DNA from: Flavobacteriaceae bacterium
GTDB taxonomy: Bacteria > Bacteroidota > Bacteroidia > Flavobacteriales > Flavobacteriaceae
Assembly: GCA_003533785.1 (NCBI GenBank)
Contig: DQCR01000064.1
Span: 1 to 26,828 of the forward strand
DNA: 26,828 bases
Direction: 5' to 3'
Below the pieces are notes generated by a model. That model saw only the letters and a program-made list of their open reading frames with translations. It made no database searches and had not been told where the DNA came from. Each line of letters opens with the position of its first letter. Within the stretch, counting starts at the first letter, position 1. The translations under genes were made by a program, and so were the position numbers. Below are positions 15,458 through 22,057 of the stretch, piece after piece.

Positions 15458-16516
15458 ATGCAACTGACTATGTTTAAGGATCTAAAGTATTTACTCGCTT
15501 ACAGCATACCCATAGTGACGATAATATCCCTTTCACAAAGAGGAGTTTGGAGCTATGCTACTGTATTATATGCTTTTGTTTTGATTCCCATTTTAGAAAT
15601 TATTTTGGCAGATCGACAGGCAAGCTACTCGGAAGAAGAAGTAGTGGAACGAAAAATCAATCCTTTGTTTGATTGGTTGTTGTATGGGAATATACCAATG
15701 ATTTTTGCGCTTTTGATGTGGGGGCTATGGGACTTATCTAATGGAATCTACCAAACCCATGAGATGATTGGGAAGGTATTGTCCTTAGGAATCTTGTTGG
15801 CGACCAATGGAATTAATGTAGCTCACGAACTAGGCCATCGAACGAATCAAACGGAAAGAAGTCTAGCCAAGTTATTGCTCTGTCCCTCTTTGTATATGCA
15901 TTTCTATATTGAACATAATTTTGGACATCATAAAAATGTTTCAACACCAAACGACCCTGCCACAGCCTTACGCCATCAGAGCGTGTATTTTTTTTGGATA
16001 CGTTCGGTAGTCGGACAATATTTAAACGCATGGCGCCTACAATGGCAATTGCTAAAAAACCAAAACCGTTCCTTTTGGTCGTGGCATAATGACATGCTTT
16101 TCTACTTACTATTTCAAGGTTTTTATTTAAGTATTGTTTATCAAATGCTGAGTACTACCGGGTTGGGTTTTGCAATTGCTATTGCCGTGGTTTCTTTTTT
16201 GATGCTGGAGACTATCAATTATATAGAACATTACGGACTGGAGCGAAAGAAGTTGTCCTCAGGGCGTTACGAACGAGTTCAAGCCCATCATTCTTGGAAT
16301 TCCAACCACGTGATTGGACGAATGGTTCTTTATGAACTTACACGCCATTCGGACCACCACTACCGAGCCAATAAAAAATATCAAATCTTAGAGAATAAAC
16401 CCGAAAGCCCACAATTACCCTATGGCTATCCGACCTCAATGGTATTGTCTATGCTACCTCCACTTTGGTTTCGTAAGATGGATCCTATCCTAGAACGCTA
16501 TCAGGCTTCTGAGTAA
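15458..16516 (+). CDS. alkB: AlkB-type membrane di-iron alkane monooxygenase
   Basis: A 352-residue integral-membrane hydroxylase. The metal-binding His boxes are complete and in order: HELGHR (123-128), EHNFGHH (152-158), the AlkB-specific NYIEHYG (254-260), and HSDHH (297-301). The third box separates AlkB from fatty-acid desaturases. AlkB enzymes oxidise the end carbon of medium-chain alkanes with electrons from a rubredoxin. No rubredoxin or rubredoxin reductase is in this window, so the partner is elsewhere, or the enzyme acts on a different hydrophobic chain. Six membrane helices fit. A second ATG at codon 5 is possible. A terminator follows at 16552-16586. Confidence 0.87.
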   Translation: MQLTMFKDLKYLLAYSIPIVTIISLSQRGVWSYATVLYAFVLIPILEIILADRQASYSEEEVVERKINPLFDWLLYGNIPMIFALLMWGLWDLSNGIYQTHEMIGKVLSLGILLATNGINVAHELGHRTNQTERSLAKLLLCPSLYMHFYIEHNFGHHKNVSTPNDPATALRHQSVYFFWIRSVVGQYLNAWRLQWQLLKNQNRSFWSWHNDMLFYLLFQGFYLSIVYQMLSTTGLGFAIAIAVVSFLMLETINYIEHYGLERKKLSSGRYERVQAHHSWNSNHVIGRMVLYELTRHSDHHYRANKKYQILENKPESPQLPYGYPTSMVLSMLPPLWFRKMDPILERYQASE

Positions 16517-16551
16517 ACTTCAGATTTTAATTCCAACTTTCACAGATATCC

Positions 16552-16586
16552 TCATCTAAGACACGGACATGTCTTGATGAATTTTT
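16552..16586 (+). terminator. Terminator after alkB
   Basis: TCATC and AAGACA (16552-16556, 16558-16563) pair with TGTCTT and GATGA (16570-16580), with one bulged T at 16557 and a 6-base loop, followed by ATTTTT (16581-16586). This closes the DMT permease-alkB unit. Confidence 0.75.
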
Positions 16587-16621
16587 ATACATTTAGAACA
16601 ACGCATCAATGAGAACCTTTT

Positions 16622-17485
16622 ATGCATCGTAGAAAATTCATTAAAAAAACGGCCTTATCTGGCCTCTTTATACATCCTTTGGTGAATGCCAGCACTAAAA
16701 ATATAACCATGAGTTCGAACCCTTTAAAGAACAACATCAATCATTCGGTTTGTTATTGGTGTTTTGAGGATATTCCCTTAGATACTTTTTTACCTCTTAT
16801 CAAAGAAATGGGGGTCACATCCATTGACCTAATAGGTCCCGAGGGATGGCCAACATTGAAAAAGCACGGAATCCATTGTTCCATGTGTGAAGGAGCAGAA
16901 ATCAGTCTTACGGAGGGGTGGAATGATCCACAACATCACAGAACCCTCATCCGTAACTATACTGAAATGATACCCAAAGTAGCCGAAGCTGGCTATACCA
17001 ATCTCATCTGCTTTAGTGGTAACCGAAATGGCCTTTCGGATACAGCTGGATTGGCCAACTGTGTTAAGGGATTGAAGCAAATCCTCCCCTTAGCTGAAAA
17101 ATACGGGGTTATCATTCATATGGAATTATTCAATCAAATCGATCATCCCGATTATATGTGTGATTCCAGTGCTTGGGGAATTGCTTTATGTGAAGCTTTG
17201 GGGTCTTCGAACTTCAAACTGCTTTTTGATATTTATCATATGCAAATTCAAGAAGGGGATATTATCCGAAGCATTCAGGACCATCACCAATACTTTGGTC
17301 ATTATCATACCGCAGGTGTCCCTGGCCGGAATGAAATTGATGACAGTCAAGAGCTATATTACCCTGCCATTATGCGTGCCATTATTGACACAGGTTTCCA
17401 GGGTCATGTAGCACAAGAATTCCGGCCTACCAAAAAAAAACCGTTGGATTCTCTTGAAGAAGCTTTCCAAATCTGCGATGTGTAA
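16622..17485 (+). CDS. Hydroxypyruvate isomerase-like TIM-barrel protein, probably exported by Tat
   Basis: A 287-residue sugar isomerase/epimerase of the Hyi group. The N-terminus MHRRKFIKKTALSGLF has a twin-Arg motif before a hydrophobic run, as in Tat-exported Bacteroidota proteins. The barrel follows (about 40-285). Metal ligands and catalytic Glu expected for Hyi are visible: HMELFNQ (Glu), FDIYHMQIQEGD (Asp and His), GHYHTAGVPGRNE, and VAQEFRPT (Glu). True Hyi converts hydroxypyruvate and tartronate semialdehyde in the cytoplasm, so an exported copy probably acts on another sugar or sugar acid. The next gene starts 9 bases later and is also exported, so the two look like a functional pair. 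Confidence 0.82.
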   Translation: MHRRKFIKKTALSGLFIHPLVNASTKNITMSSNPLKNNINHSVCYWCFEDIPLDTFLPLIKEMGVTSIDLIGPEGWPTLKKHGIHCSMCEGAEISLTEGWNDPQHHRTLIRNYTEMIPKVAEAGYTNLICFSGNRNGLSDTAGLANCVKGLKQILPLAEKYGVIIHMELFNQIDHPDYMCDSSAWGIALCEALGSSNFKLLFDIYHMQIQEGDIIRSIQDHHQYFGHYHTAGVPGRNEIDDSQELYYPAIMRAIIDTGFQGHVAQEFRPTKKKPLDSLEEAFQICDV

Positions 17486-17494
17486 GATTTGCTT

Positions 17495-18067
17495 ATGCCT
17501 TTGTTTTTTCTTGGGTTATCATTTTTTTTGGGTGTTCAAACTCCTCAATTAAAACCCGTTACCGTAGCAGATTTCGAACGATTTATCAATGCTACCCAAT
17601 ACATTACCGATGCAGAACGTTACGGCTGGTCTATTGTGCAACAAGACGTGTATCGTTACACCACCGTTTGGGGGGCATATTGGTGTCAACCCGATGGGGA
17701 AAAACCACCAGCTTCTGAAAATCTTCCAGTTACTCAGGTAAGCTATGCTGACGCAGAGGCATATTGCCAATGGGCCGGTGTCCGCCTACCAACCTACTCG
17801 GAATACTGGAGATGGGTGAAAATGGATTCTCGTCCAATTCAATCCGATAATAAGGGTCCTATAGTTCCAGTGGATCGAGTGAATATTGTGGGGAATGTCT
17901 GGGACATTACCCAACCCGAGGAGAAAAATGCCCCCATACGTCTGGCGGGAGGTTCTGTATTTTGCTCCCCAATGACCTGTCACGGAACCGTCTCAGATCG
18001 CGAACTTTATGTGGATGCCCAAACGGCGAATATTCATATTGGGTTTAGTGTGGTTCTTAACCCATAA
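17495..18067 (+). CDS. Minimal formylglycine-generating-enzyme (SUMF1)-like protein, exported
   Basis: A 190-residue protein with a signal peptide (MPLFFLGLSFFLGVQ). The FGE/SUMF1 fold pattern is clear: PVTVADFERFINATQYITDA, then VSYADAEAYCQWAGVRLPT, GNVWDIT, and GGSVFCSPMTCHG, ending in IGFSVVL. The last motif keeps C157-x4-C162, matching the copper-binding Cys pair of active FGE (C336/C341 in human). It is short: the N-terminal GxFxMGS strand seen in most members is absent. Active FGE turns a Cys in sulfatases into formylglycine; no sulfatase gene lies in this window. It may instead have a different target, perhaps tied to its partner isomerase. The ATG at 17495 was chosen over the TTG at 17489. 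Its stop is 3 bases from that of the convergent nitroreductase. Confidence 0.75.
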   Translation: MPLFFLGLSFFLGVQTPQLKPVTVADFERFINATQYITDAERYGWSIVQQDVYRYTTVWGAYWCQPDGEKPPASENLPVTQVSYADAEAYCQWAGVRLPTYSEYWRWVKMDSRPIQSDNKGPIVPVDRVNIVGNVWDITQPEEKNAPIRLAGGSVFCSPMTCHGTVSDRELYVDAQTANIHIGFSVVLNP

Positions 18068-18070
18068 AAA

Positions 18071-18622
18071 TCAGCGGTACCATTCTACCTTGTCTTGCCA
18101 TGGATTTGGCATTCTTTGCGGTGGAGGACCTTCAAAATGTCCCAGATAAAAAATTCCCAAGCAGATTTCCCCTCTATTAAAAGGGACAAAATGGACCATT
18201 TGATCACTGTAGGAGGGCGAACTCCAATAGCCGCCCAATCCCATTTCGGTTGCTTGCAGCCACAGATTTTGAACAGCCATGGCCGTAGCAGCTATTTCTT
18301 CCCATTCTGGAACAGTGTCTTTGGGATCCCGTTGCATGCCTATAAGGATTACCGCACCAGATTGGTTGACCTTCTCCACAATCTTTTGTTTTTTGATTTG
18401 TGAAGGTTTTTTGGCTGTACTGACATAGGCTTCTGCCATGAATTCGCCCAAGGCTTGCTTTTTGGCCCCTTGCATAACCTTAAAACGCCAAGGCTCTGTT
18501 TTACGATGGGTGGGGGCCCAATTGGCAGCTTCCAAAAGTGTGGCAATTTCTTTTTTAGTTACTTCCTTTTCGGAAAATTGAGCAGGGTAAATGGAACGGC
18601 GTTCGCTGAAACTATTTTTCAT
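18071..18622 (-). CDS. Nitroreductase family FMN-dependent oxidoreductase
   Basis: A 183-residue flavoprotein. The N-terminal ERRSIYP (normally RRSxR) binds FMN phosphate, EAANWAPTHRKTEPWRF is the family's A-P-S-x-x-N-x-Q-P-W region with His-Arg-Lys-Thr-Glu in place, and GLGGYWSSP with LGIFYLGH close the fold. The E-P-W-RF variant is typical of the YdjA-like subgroup, which is small and keeps only part of the FMN site. The frame can be opened to a TTG at 18640, but this would begin inside the tRNA terminator; the ATG at 18622 fits the family start. The physiological substrate is unknown. Confidence 0.88.
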   Translation of the reverse strand: MKNSFSERRSIYPAQFSEKEVTKKEIATLLEAANWAPTHRKTEPWRFKVMQGAKKQALGEFMAEAYVSTAKKPSQIKKQKIVEKVNQSGAVILIGMQRDPKDTVPEWEEIAATAMAVQNLWLQATEMGLGGYWSSPSYSDQMVHFVPFNRGEICLGIFYLGHFEGPPPQRMPNPWQDKVEWYR

Positions 18623-18638
18623 ACAATTGGCAATAAAC

Positions 18639-18662
18639 AAAAAATCACCCTATGGGTGATTT
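18639..18662 (-). terminator. Terminator of tRNA-Met
   Basis: AAATCACCC (18642-18650), loop TAT, GGGTGATTT (18654-18662) form a perfect 9-bp stem, followed on the reverse strand by six Ts (18644-18639). It lies 6 bases after the tRNA gene and ends before the nitroreductase ATG, so it separates the two. Confidence 0.85.
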
Positions 18663-18668
18663 AATTTG

Positions 18669-18742
18669 TAGCGAGAGGGAGACTTGAACTCCCGACCTCC
18701 GGGTTATGAATCCGACGCTCTAACCGGCTGAGCTACCTCGCC
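18669..18742 (-). tRNA. tRNA-Met (anticodon CAT), elongator type
   Basis: A 74-base cloverleaf: acceptor GGCGAGG with TCTCGCT, D-arm GCTC/GAGC, anticodon loop TTCATAA, T-arm GGGAG/CTCCC around TTCAAGT, discriminator A. CCA is not encoded. The anticodon stem lacks the three G-C pairs of the initiator tRNA. Odd points are a G1-U72 pair, a U27-G43 wobble, and an A31-C39 mismatch beside the anticodon loop. CAT is also the gene anticodon of the tRNA-Ile2 that gets lysidine; the body fits Met better but I cannot exclude Ile2. Confidence 0.85.
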
Positions 18743-18751
18743 ATCGGAGCG

Positions 18752-18782
18752 CAAATATAAAATTAAAATGACTAGCAAGCAA
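18752..18782 (-). promoter_or_regulatory. Promoter of tRNA-Met
   Basis: On the reverse strand, TTG (18782-18780), a 20-base spacer and TATATTTG (18759-18752) match the Bacteroidota -33/-7 consensus. Transcription would start within a few bases of the tRNA 5' end at 18742. Confidence 0.65.
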
Positions 18783-18798
18783 TCCGTCATTTTAATTT
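18760..18798. repeat. Perfect 13-bp inverted repeat over the tRNA-Met promoter
   Basis: AAATTAAAATGAC (18760-18772) and GTCATTTTAATTT (18786-18798) are exact inverse complements with a 13-base centre. The left arm fills most of the spacer between the promoter boxes; the -33 box lies in the centre. It could be an operator, or a cruciform-forming site between the divergent tRNA and START-like genes. Confidence 0.7.
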
Positions 18799-18862
18799 GT
18801 TGAGTAATGGAAAGTATCAACGAAGTTTTTTATATATTACCCAACTCAATCAACGCACGACC

Positions 18863-19255
18863 ATGAATCAAAAGAAAGCCTTTTCTGTAGAGTTTGATTT
18901 TCACGCCTCACCACAATTATTATTTCAGTATTTGAGTACCCCTTCGGGCTTAAGTGAATGGTTTGCAGACAATGTCAACTCCAGAGGCGAAGATTTTACT
19001 TTTATTTGGGATGATGGGGAGGAATACGCCAAACTATTATCAAAAAAAGCCAACCAAAAGGTACGTTATCAGTGGCAGAATGATGAGCCCGATCAAGAAG
19101 AATATTATTTTGAGTTTGTTATTGAGGTAGACGCTATAACCAAAGACGTTTCTTTAATAATTAATGATTTTGCAGAAGAGGAAGAAATAGAAGAGTCCAA
19201 AATGTTTTGGGAAAACTCGATCAGTTCGCTCAAACAAGTCTTGGGATCTGCCTAA
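18863..19255 (+). CDS. START-like domain protein
   Basis: A 130-residue soluble protein with the SRPBCC/START-like helix-grip pattern: FSVEFDFHASPQLLFQYLST, then GLSEWFADNV, the FTFIWDDGEE strand, VRYQWQN, and a C-terminal helix (MFWENSISSLKQVLG). This Bacteroidota group is very acidic (runs of Glu at about 110) and its ligand is unknown. The frame opens to 18797, but the ATG at 18863 fits the family start and follows AT-rich leader DNA. The aminotransferase-like gene follows 9 bases later and is almost surely co-transcribed. Confidence 0.82.
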   Translation: MNQKKAFSVEFDFHASPQLLFQYLSTPSGLSEWFADNVNSRGEDFTFIWDDGEEYAKLLSKKANQKVRYQWQNDEPDQEEYYFEFVIEVDAITKDVSLIINDFAEEEEIEESKMFWENSISSLKQVLGSA

Positions 19256-19264
19256 CTTTACTCC

Positions 19265-20095
19265 ATGATTCGATACAACGGCAAGGGCTACTCTAGCTGG
19301 AAAGAGGCCCCGGTGGAACGTTCTTCGTTTTCACAACTGGGTGCTCAGTTTTCCATTCCTATCTACTGGAAAGGCAACCAACCATTGCTATGGGAAGAAA
19401 CCTATTTCTATTGGATGTCGAGTTTGCGACGGTGGCGCGTTCAAATTCCAATGTCTCTAACCCCCGATTATTTAGAAGCGCAAGTACGTGCTCTTGGCAT
19501 TAGCATAGCAGCTGATGAGATACAACTTTTTGTACTGACGGCTTTCCGTGAACTTGCACCCAAAGCTGACAGTCCGTTGACTCCCCTAGGGTGGGTCCTT
19601 GAATCCAGGGGGATATATGCACCTAGTTCCATCGTAGACACGTATGAAATTGAACTGTTTAAAGACCTGTATCTCTCCGAGGATTATTTCGCTACGCTTC
19701 CTGCTTCTCACCAAACCCAACGCGATTTAGCACAAATCTATGCCTATGAAAATGGCTATGCCGATTGTCTGCTGCTGAATACTCAAAAAAACCTGGTTGA
19801 ATCGGCTCAAGGATCGTTGTTTCTTTGGATTAATGAAGCGGTTGTTTCGCCCGATCTGGCTTCAGGTTGTAGGGATTCAGTTCTCCGCGCTGCTTTTATT
19901 AATGCATTAAAAAAACAGGCAAATATATCAGTGGCTGTTCGGCCCGTTTCCCCTTTTGAATTACAAAATGCAGAAGCCTTACTGATTCTTCCTCCATTTA
20001 CAGGAGCAGCTAGTGTGACTCGGTATCGAAAAAAAATATATATGAGTAGCGCACTTCAGGATGTATTGACCGATTTCTGGACAAAACTTCTCTAG
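19265..20095 (+). CDS. Class IV aminotransferase-like protein lacking the PLP lysine
   Basis: A 276-residue protein with the fold of class IV aminotransferases (branched-chain aminotransferase, aminodeoxychorismate lyase). The C-terminal half keeps the family layout: ENGYADCLLLN, LVESAQGSLF (E179), then SPDLASGCRDSVLRAAF, normally TP-x-L-x-x-G-x-x-R. The Schiff-base lysine lies 33-34 residues before this Glu in IlvE and PabC; here that place is P146 (ATLPASHQ), and no Lys occurs between 134 and 174. The N-terminal G-D-A-x-F-E motif is also gone (QLGAQFSIP instead). It should not bind PLP covalently and looks like a pseudoenzyme. The frame is intact, so it is kept for some use. Its stop overlaps that of yqgE (CTAG). 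Confidence 0.8.
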   Translation: MIRYNGKGYSSWKEAPVERSSFSQLGAQFSIPIYWKGNQPLLWEETYFYWMSSLRRWRVQIPMSLTPDYLEAQVRALGISIAADEIQLFVLTAFRELAPKADSPLTPLGWVLESRGIYAPSSIVDTYEIELFKDLYLSEDYFATLPASHQTQRDLAQIYAYENGYADCLLLNTQKNLVESAQGSLFLWINEAVVSPDLASGCRDSVLRAAFINALKKQANISVAVRPVSPFELQNAEALLILPPFTGAASVTRYRKKIYMSSALQDVLTDFWTKLL

Positions 20096-20637
20096 TTGTA
20101 GTTGGGATTTTCAGGGGCATTGGACCACAAAATATATTTCCCCCCTAGAGCTACCATTTGCTTCCGCCAAAAATCCTTTTTAACCTTAGCAATCAGATTG
20201 TTTTCATGAGCATTGGGAATAATGACCCAAGAGTTGGCCGCAACTTCTTTACTCAATTGTCCCTGATCCCATCCCGAGTACCCCAAAAAGAAGCGAATGT
20301 TTTCTGATGTAATGGTTTTGGAATTAATTAGAGTGAGAACCGTAGAGAAGTTCCCTCCCCAATACAACCCACTCTGAATAGGGATACTATTTTCAATCAA
20401 ATCAGGACAATTGTGAACATAAAAAAGATTGTCAGGTTCGACTGGGCCTCCGAAATAAAGTTTAAAATTGAAGCGAACCCCATCCAGCACATCTTTGAGT
20501 TTGTAGTTCATGGGTTTGTTAAAAATAAACCCAAGCGTACTATCTTCTTTATCATCGGCAATAAGAACGACGGAGCGGTGAAAGTTTTGGTCTCCGCAAA
20601 TAGATGGTTCTGCGACAAGAAGAAGTCCTTTTTTCAT
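20092..20637 (-). CDS. YqgE/AlgH family protein (DUF179)
   Basis: A 181-residue soluble protein. The family's N-terminal pattern is clear: KGLLLVAEPSICGDQNFHRS, VVLIADDKEDSTLGFIFNKP, then LYFGGPV and FFLGYSGWDQGQL, which is the strongest block. The function is not settled; the AlgH name comes from alginate regulation in Pseudomonas. It sits between the aminotransferase-like gene (convergent) and HU (same strand, with a terminator between). Confidence 0.93.
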   Translation of the reverse strand: MKKGLLLVAEPSICGDQNFHRSVVLIADDKEDSTLGFIFNKPMNYKLKDVLDGVRFNFKLYFGGPVEPDNLFYVHNCPDLIENSIPIQSGLYWGGNFSTVLTLINSKTITSENIRFFLGYSGWDQGQLSKEVAANSWVIIPNAHENNLIAKVKKDFWRKQMVALGGKYILWSNAPENPNYN

Positions 20638-20677
20638 GTTCTCCCATACAATGTAACAAACTTTGGATTCAAAACAT

Positions 20678-20703
20678 AAAAAAAGACCCCCAGAGGAGGC
20701 CTT
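20678..20703 (-). terminator. HU gene terminator
   Basis: On the reverse strand AAGGCCTCC, loop TCT, GGGGGTCTT is followed by a T-run (20684-20678). The two imperfect pairs are G-U wobbles only in the reverse-strand RNA; on the forward strand they would be A-C mismatches, which shows it acts leftward, 23 bases after the HU stop. Confidence 0.75.
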
Positions 20704-20725
20704 ATGCTTTAAACGTAAAGAGGCA

Positions 20726-20998
20726 TTAATTCACAGAGCTAGATAATTCTGCACCTGCTTTAAACTTTACGACATTCTTCGCTGCAATTTTGATGGTAGC
20801 ACCTGTTTGTGGGTTTCTTCCTTCTCGTGCTGCTCTTTTAGAGACAGACCAAGAACCAAAGCCAACAAGAGAAACGCGCCCGCCTCCTTTAAGTGTTGAT
20901 CCTACATTACCTAGAAAAGATTCGAGTGCCTTTTTTGCGGCTGCTTTAGAGACGCCTGCATCCGCTGCCATAGCATCAATTAGTTCTGTTTTGTTCAT
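20726..20998 (-). CDS. hup: HU-family DNA-binding protein
   Basis: A 90-residue histone-like protein that bends DNA as a dimer. MNKTELIDAMAADAGVSKAA, VSLVGFGSWSVSKRAAREGR, and NPQTGATIKIAAKNVVKFKA are the standard HU blocks, with the intercalating Pro in RNPQTG. Length is exact for the family. A strong promoter is 25 bases upstream and a terminator follows, so it is a single-gene unit and probably highly expressed. Confidence 0.95.
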   Translation of the reverse strand: MNKTELIDAMAADAGVSKAAAKKALESFLGNVGSTLKGGGRVSLVGFGSWSVSKRAAREGRNPQTGATIKIAAKNVVKFKAGAELSSSVN

Positions 20999-21022
20999 AA
21001 TTAAAAAGGTTTAATGTTTCTA

Positions 21023-21052
21023 CAAATTTAAAACCTTTGCCCAAAGACCAAA
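21023..21052 (-). promoter_or_regulatory. Strong Bacteroidota promoter for HU
   Basis: On the reverse strand, TTTG (21052-21049), 18 bases, then TAAATTTG (21030-21023) is a full match to TTTG-N17-23-TAnnTTTG. Transcription would start near 21016, giving a leader of about 18 bases. Confidence 0.75.
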
Positions 21053-21100
21053 GCGAAAGCCCTATAAATACTGGGTTTTGTTGATAAATCTGCGTTTTTG

Positions 21101-22057
21101 TTAAAAACCACGCACAATTACCCTACTTTTTTTGTTAAAATGGTAACCATTCAAGAGATCTTTTGCGGACATCCTACGTTTATTAGGCATTTGTAGCTGA
21201 AGACATACGATCCATCCATCGGAATGAGCTATTTTAATTTTCTTATTATCAATTACAATCGAACCGAATGCTGCTTGGTGGGTTTCGATGCTTATCGATA
21301 CTTCAAAAAGTTTCATGACCAAGATTTGGTCCCCATCTTCTACTTCTGACCAAGCTCCGGGATAGGGACTCATTCCCCGAACAAAATTTTGAATCTGGAT
21401 GAGGGGTAAATGCCACGGGATTTTAGTATTTTCTTTGTTGAGTTTGGGAGCTTGAGAAAGGCTGCTGTTATTTTTCTGAACTTTGGGACTGAGTTGTCCT
21501 GCTTGGAGTTTTTCTAATGTTTTTACAATCAGTTTACTTCCAAGTACTGCCAAGCGGTCGTGAATACTTCCTGCTGTGTCGTCTTTCTGAATGGGAATAG
21601 ATTCCTGGAGAAGAAGTGCTCCCGTATCAATTTTTTCATCAATAAAAAAAGTAGTCACACCGGTTTGCTTTTCCCCATTAACCAATGCCCAGTTGATTGG
21701 GGCTGCGCCTCTATATTTGGGAAGCAGGGAAGCATGAAGGTTAAAAGTCCCCTGTTTGGGAAGAGACCACACAGCTTTTGGGAGCATGCGAAAGGCCACT
21801 ATCACTGCCACATCTGCATTGATTTTTTCTAGGGTTTTCAAGAATGGTACATCTTTCAAATTTGAAGGTTGGAGCAAGTTTAAGTCTTGCGAAATAGCAT
21901 ACTCTTTTACTGCGGATATTTTGATTTTTTTTCCTCTACCTGCGGGTCGGTCAGGGCTGGTTACTACCCCAACAATTGGATAGGCCCGCTTGTGCAACTC
22001 CTGTAAACAAACTACTGCAAATTCAGGGGTACCAAAAAAGAGAATTCGTGGCTTCAT
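21101..22057 (-). CDS. fmt: Methionyl-tRNA formyltransferase
   Basis: A 318-residue enzyme that formylates initiator Met-tRNA from 10-formyltetrahydrofolate. The catalytic N106, H108 (NLHASLLPKYRG) and D144 (KIDTGALL) fall at exactly the E. coli positions. N-terminal FFGTPEFAV and the C-terminal RNA-binding domain are present. The frame opens to 22204 within recQ, but the ATG at 22057 overlaps the recQ stop as ATGA, matches the family start, and shows translational coupling. It is the last gene of a NadR-like, RecQ, Fmt operon. No def gene is adjacent, unlike in many bacteria. Confidence 0.95.
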   Translation of the reverse strand: MKPRILFFGTPEFAVVCLQELHKRAYPIVGVVTSPDRPAGRGKKIKISAVKEYAISQDLNLLQPSNLKDVPFLKTLEKINADVAVIVAFRMLPKAVWSLPKQGTFNLHASLLPKYRGAAPINWALVNGEKQTGVTTFFIDEKIDTGALLLQESIPIQKDDTAGSIHDRLAVLGSKLIVKTLEKLQAGQLSPKVQKNNSSLSQAPKLNKENTKIPWHLPLIQIQNFVRGMSPYPGAWSEVEDGDQILVMKLFEVSISIETHQAAFGSIVIDNKKIKIAHSDGWIVCLQLQMPNKRRMSAKDLLNGYHFNKKSRVIVRGF

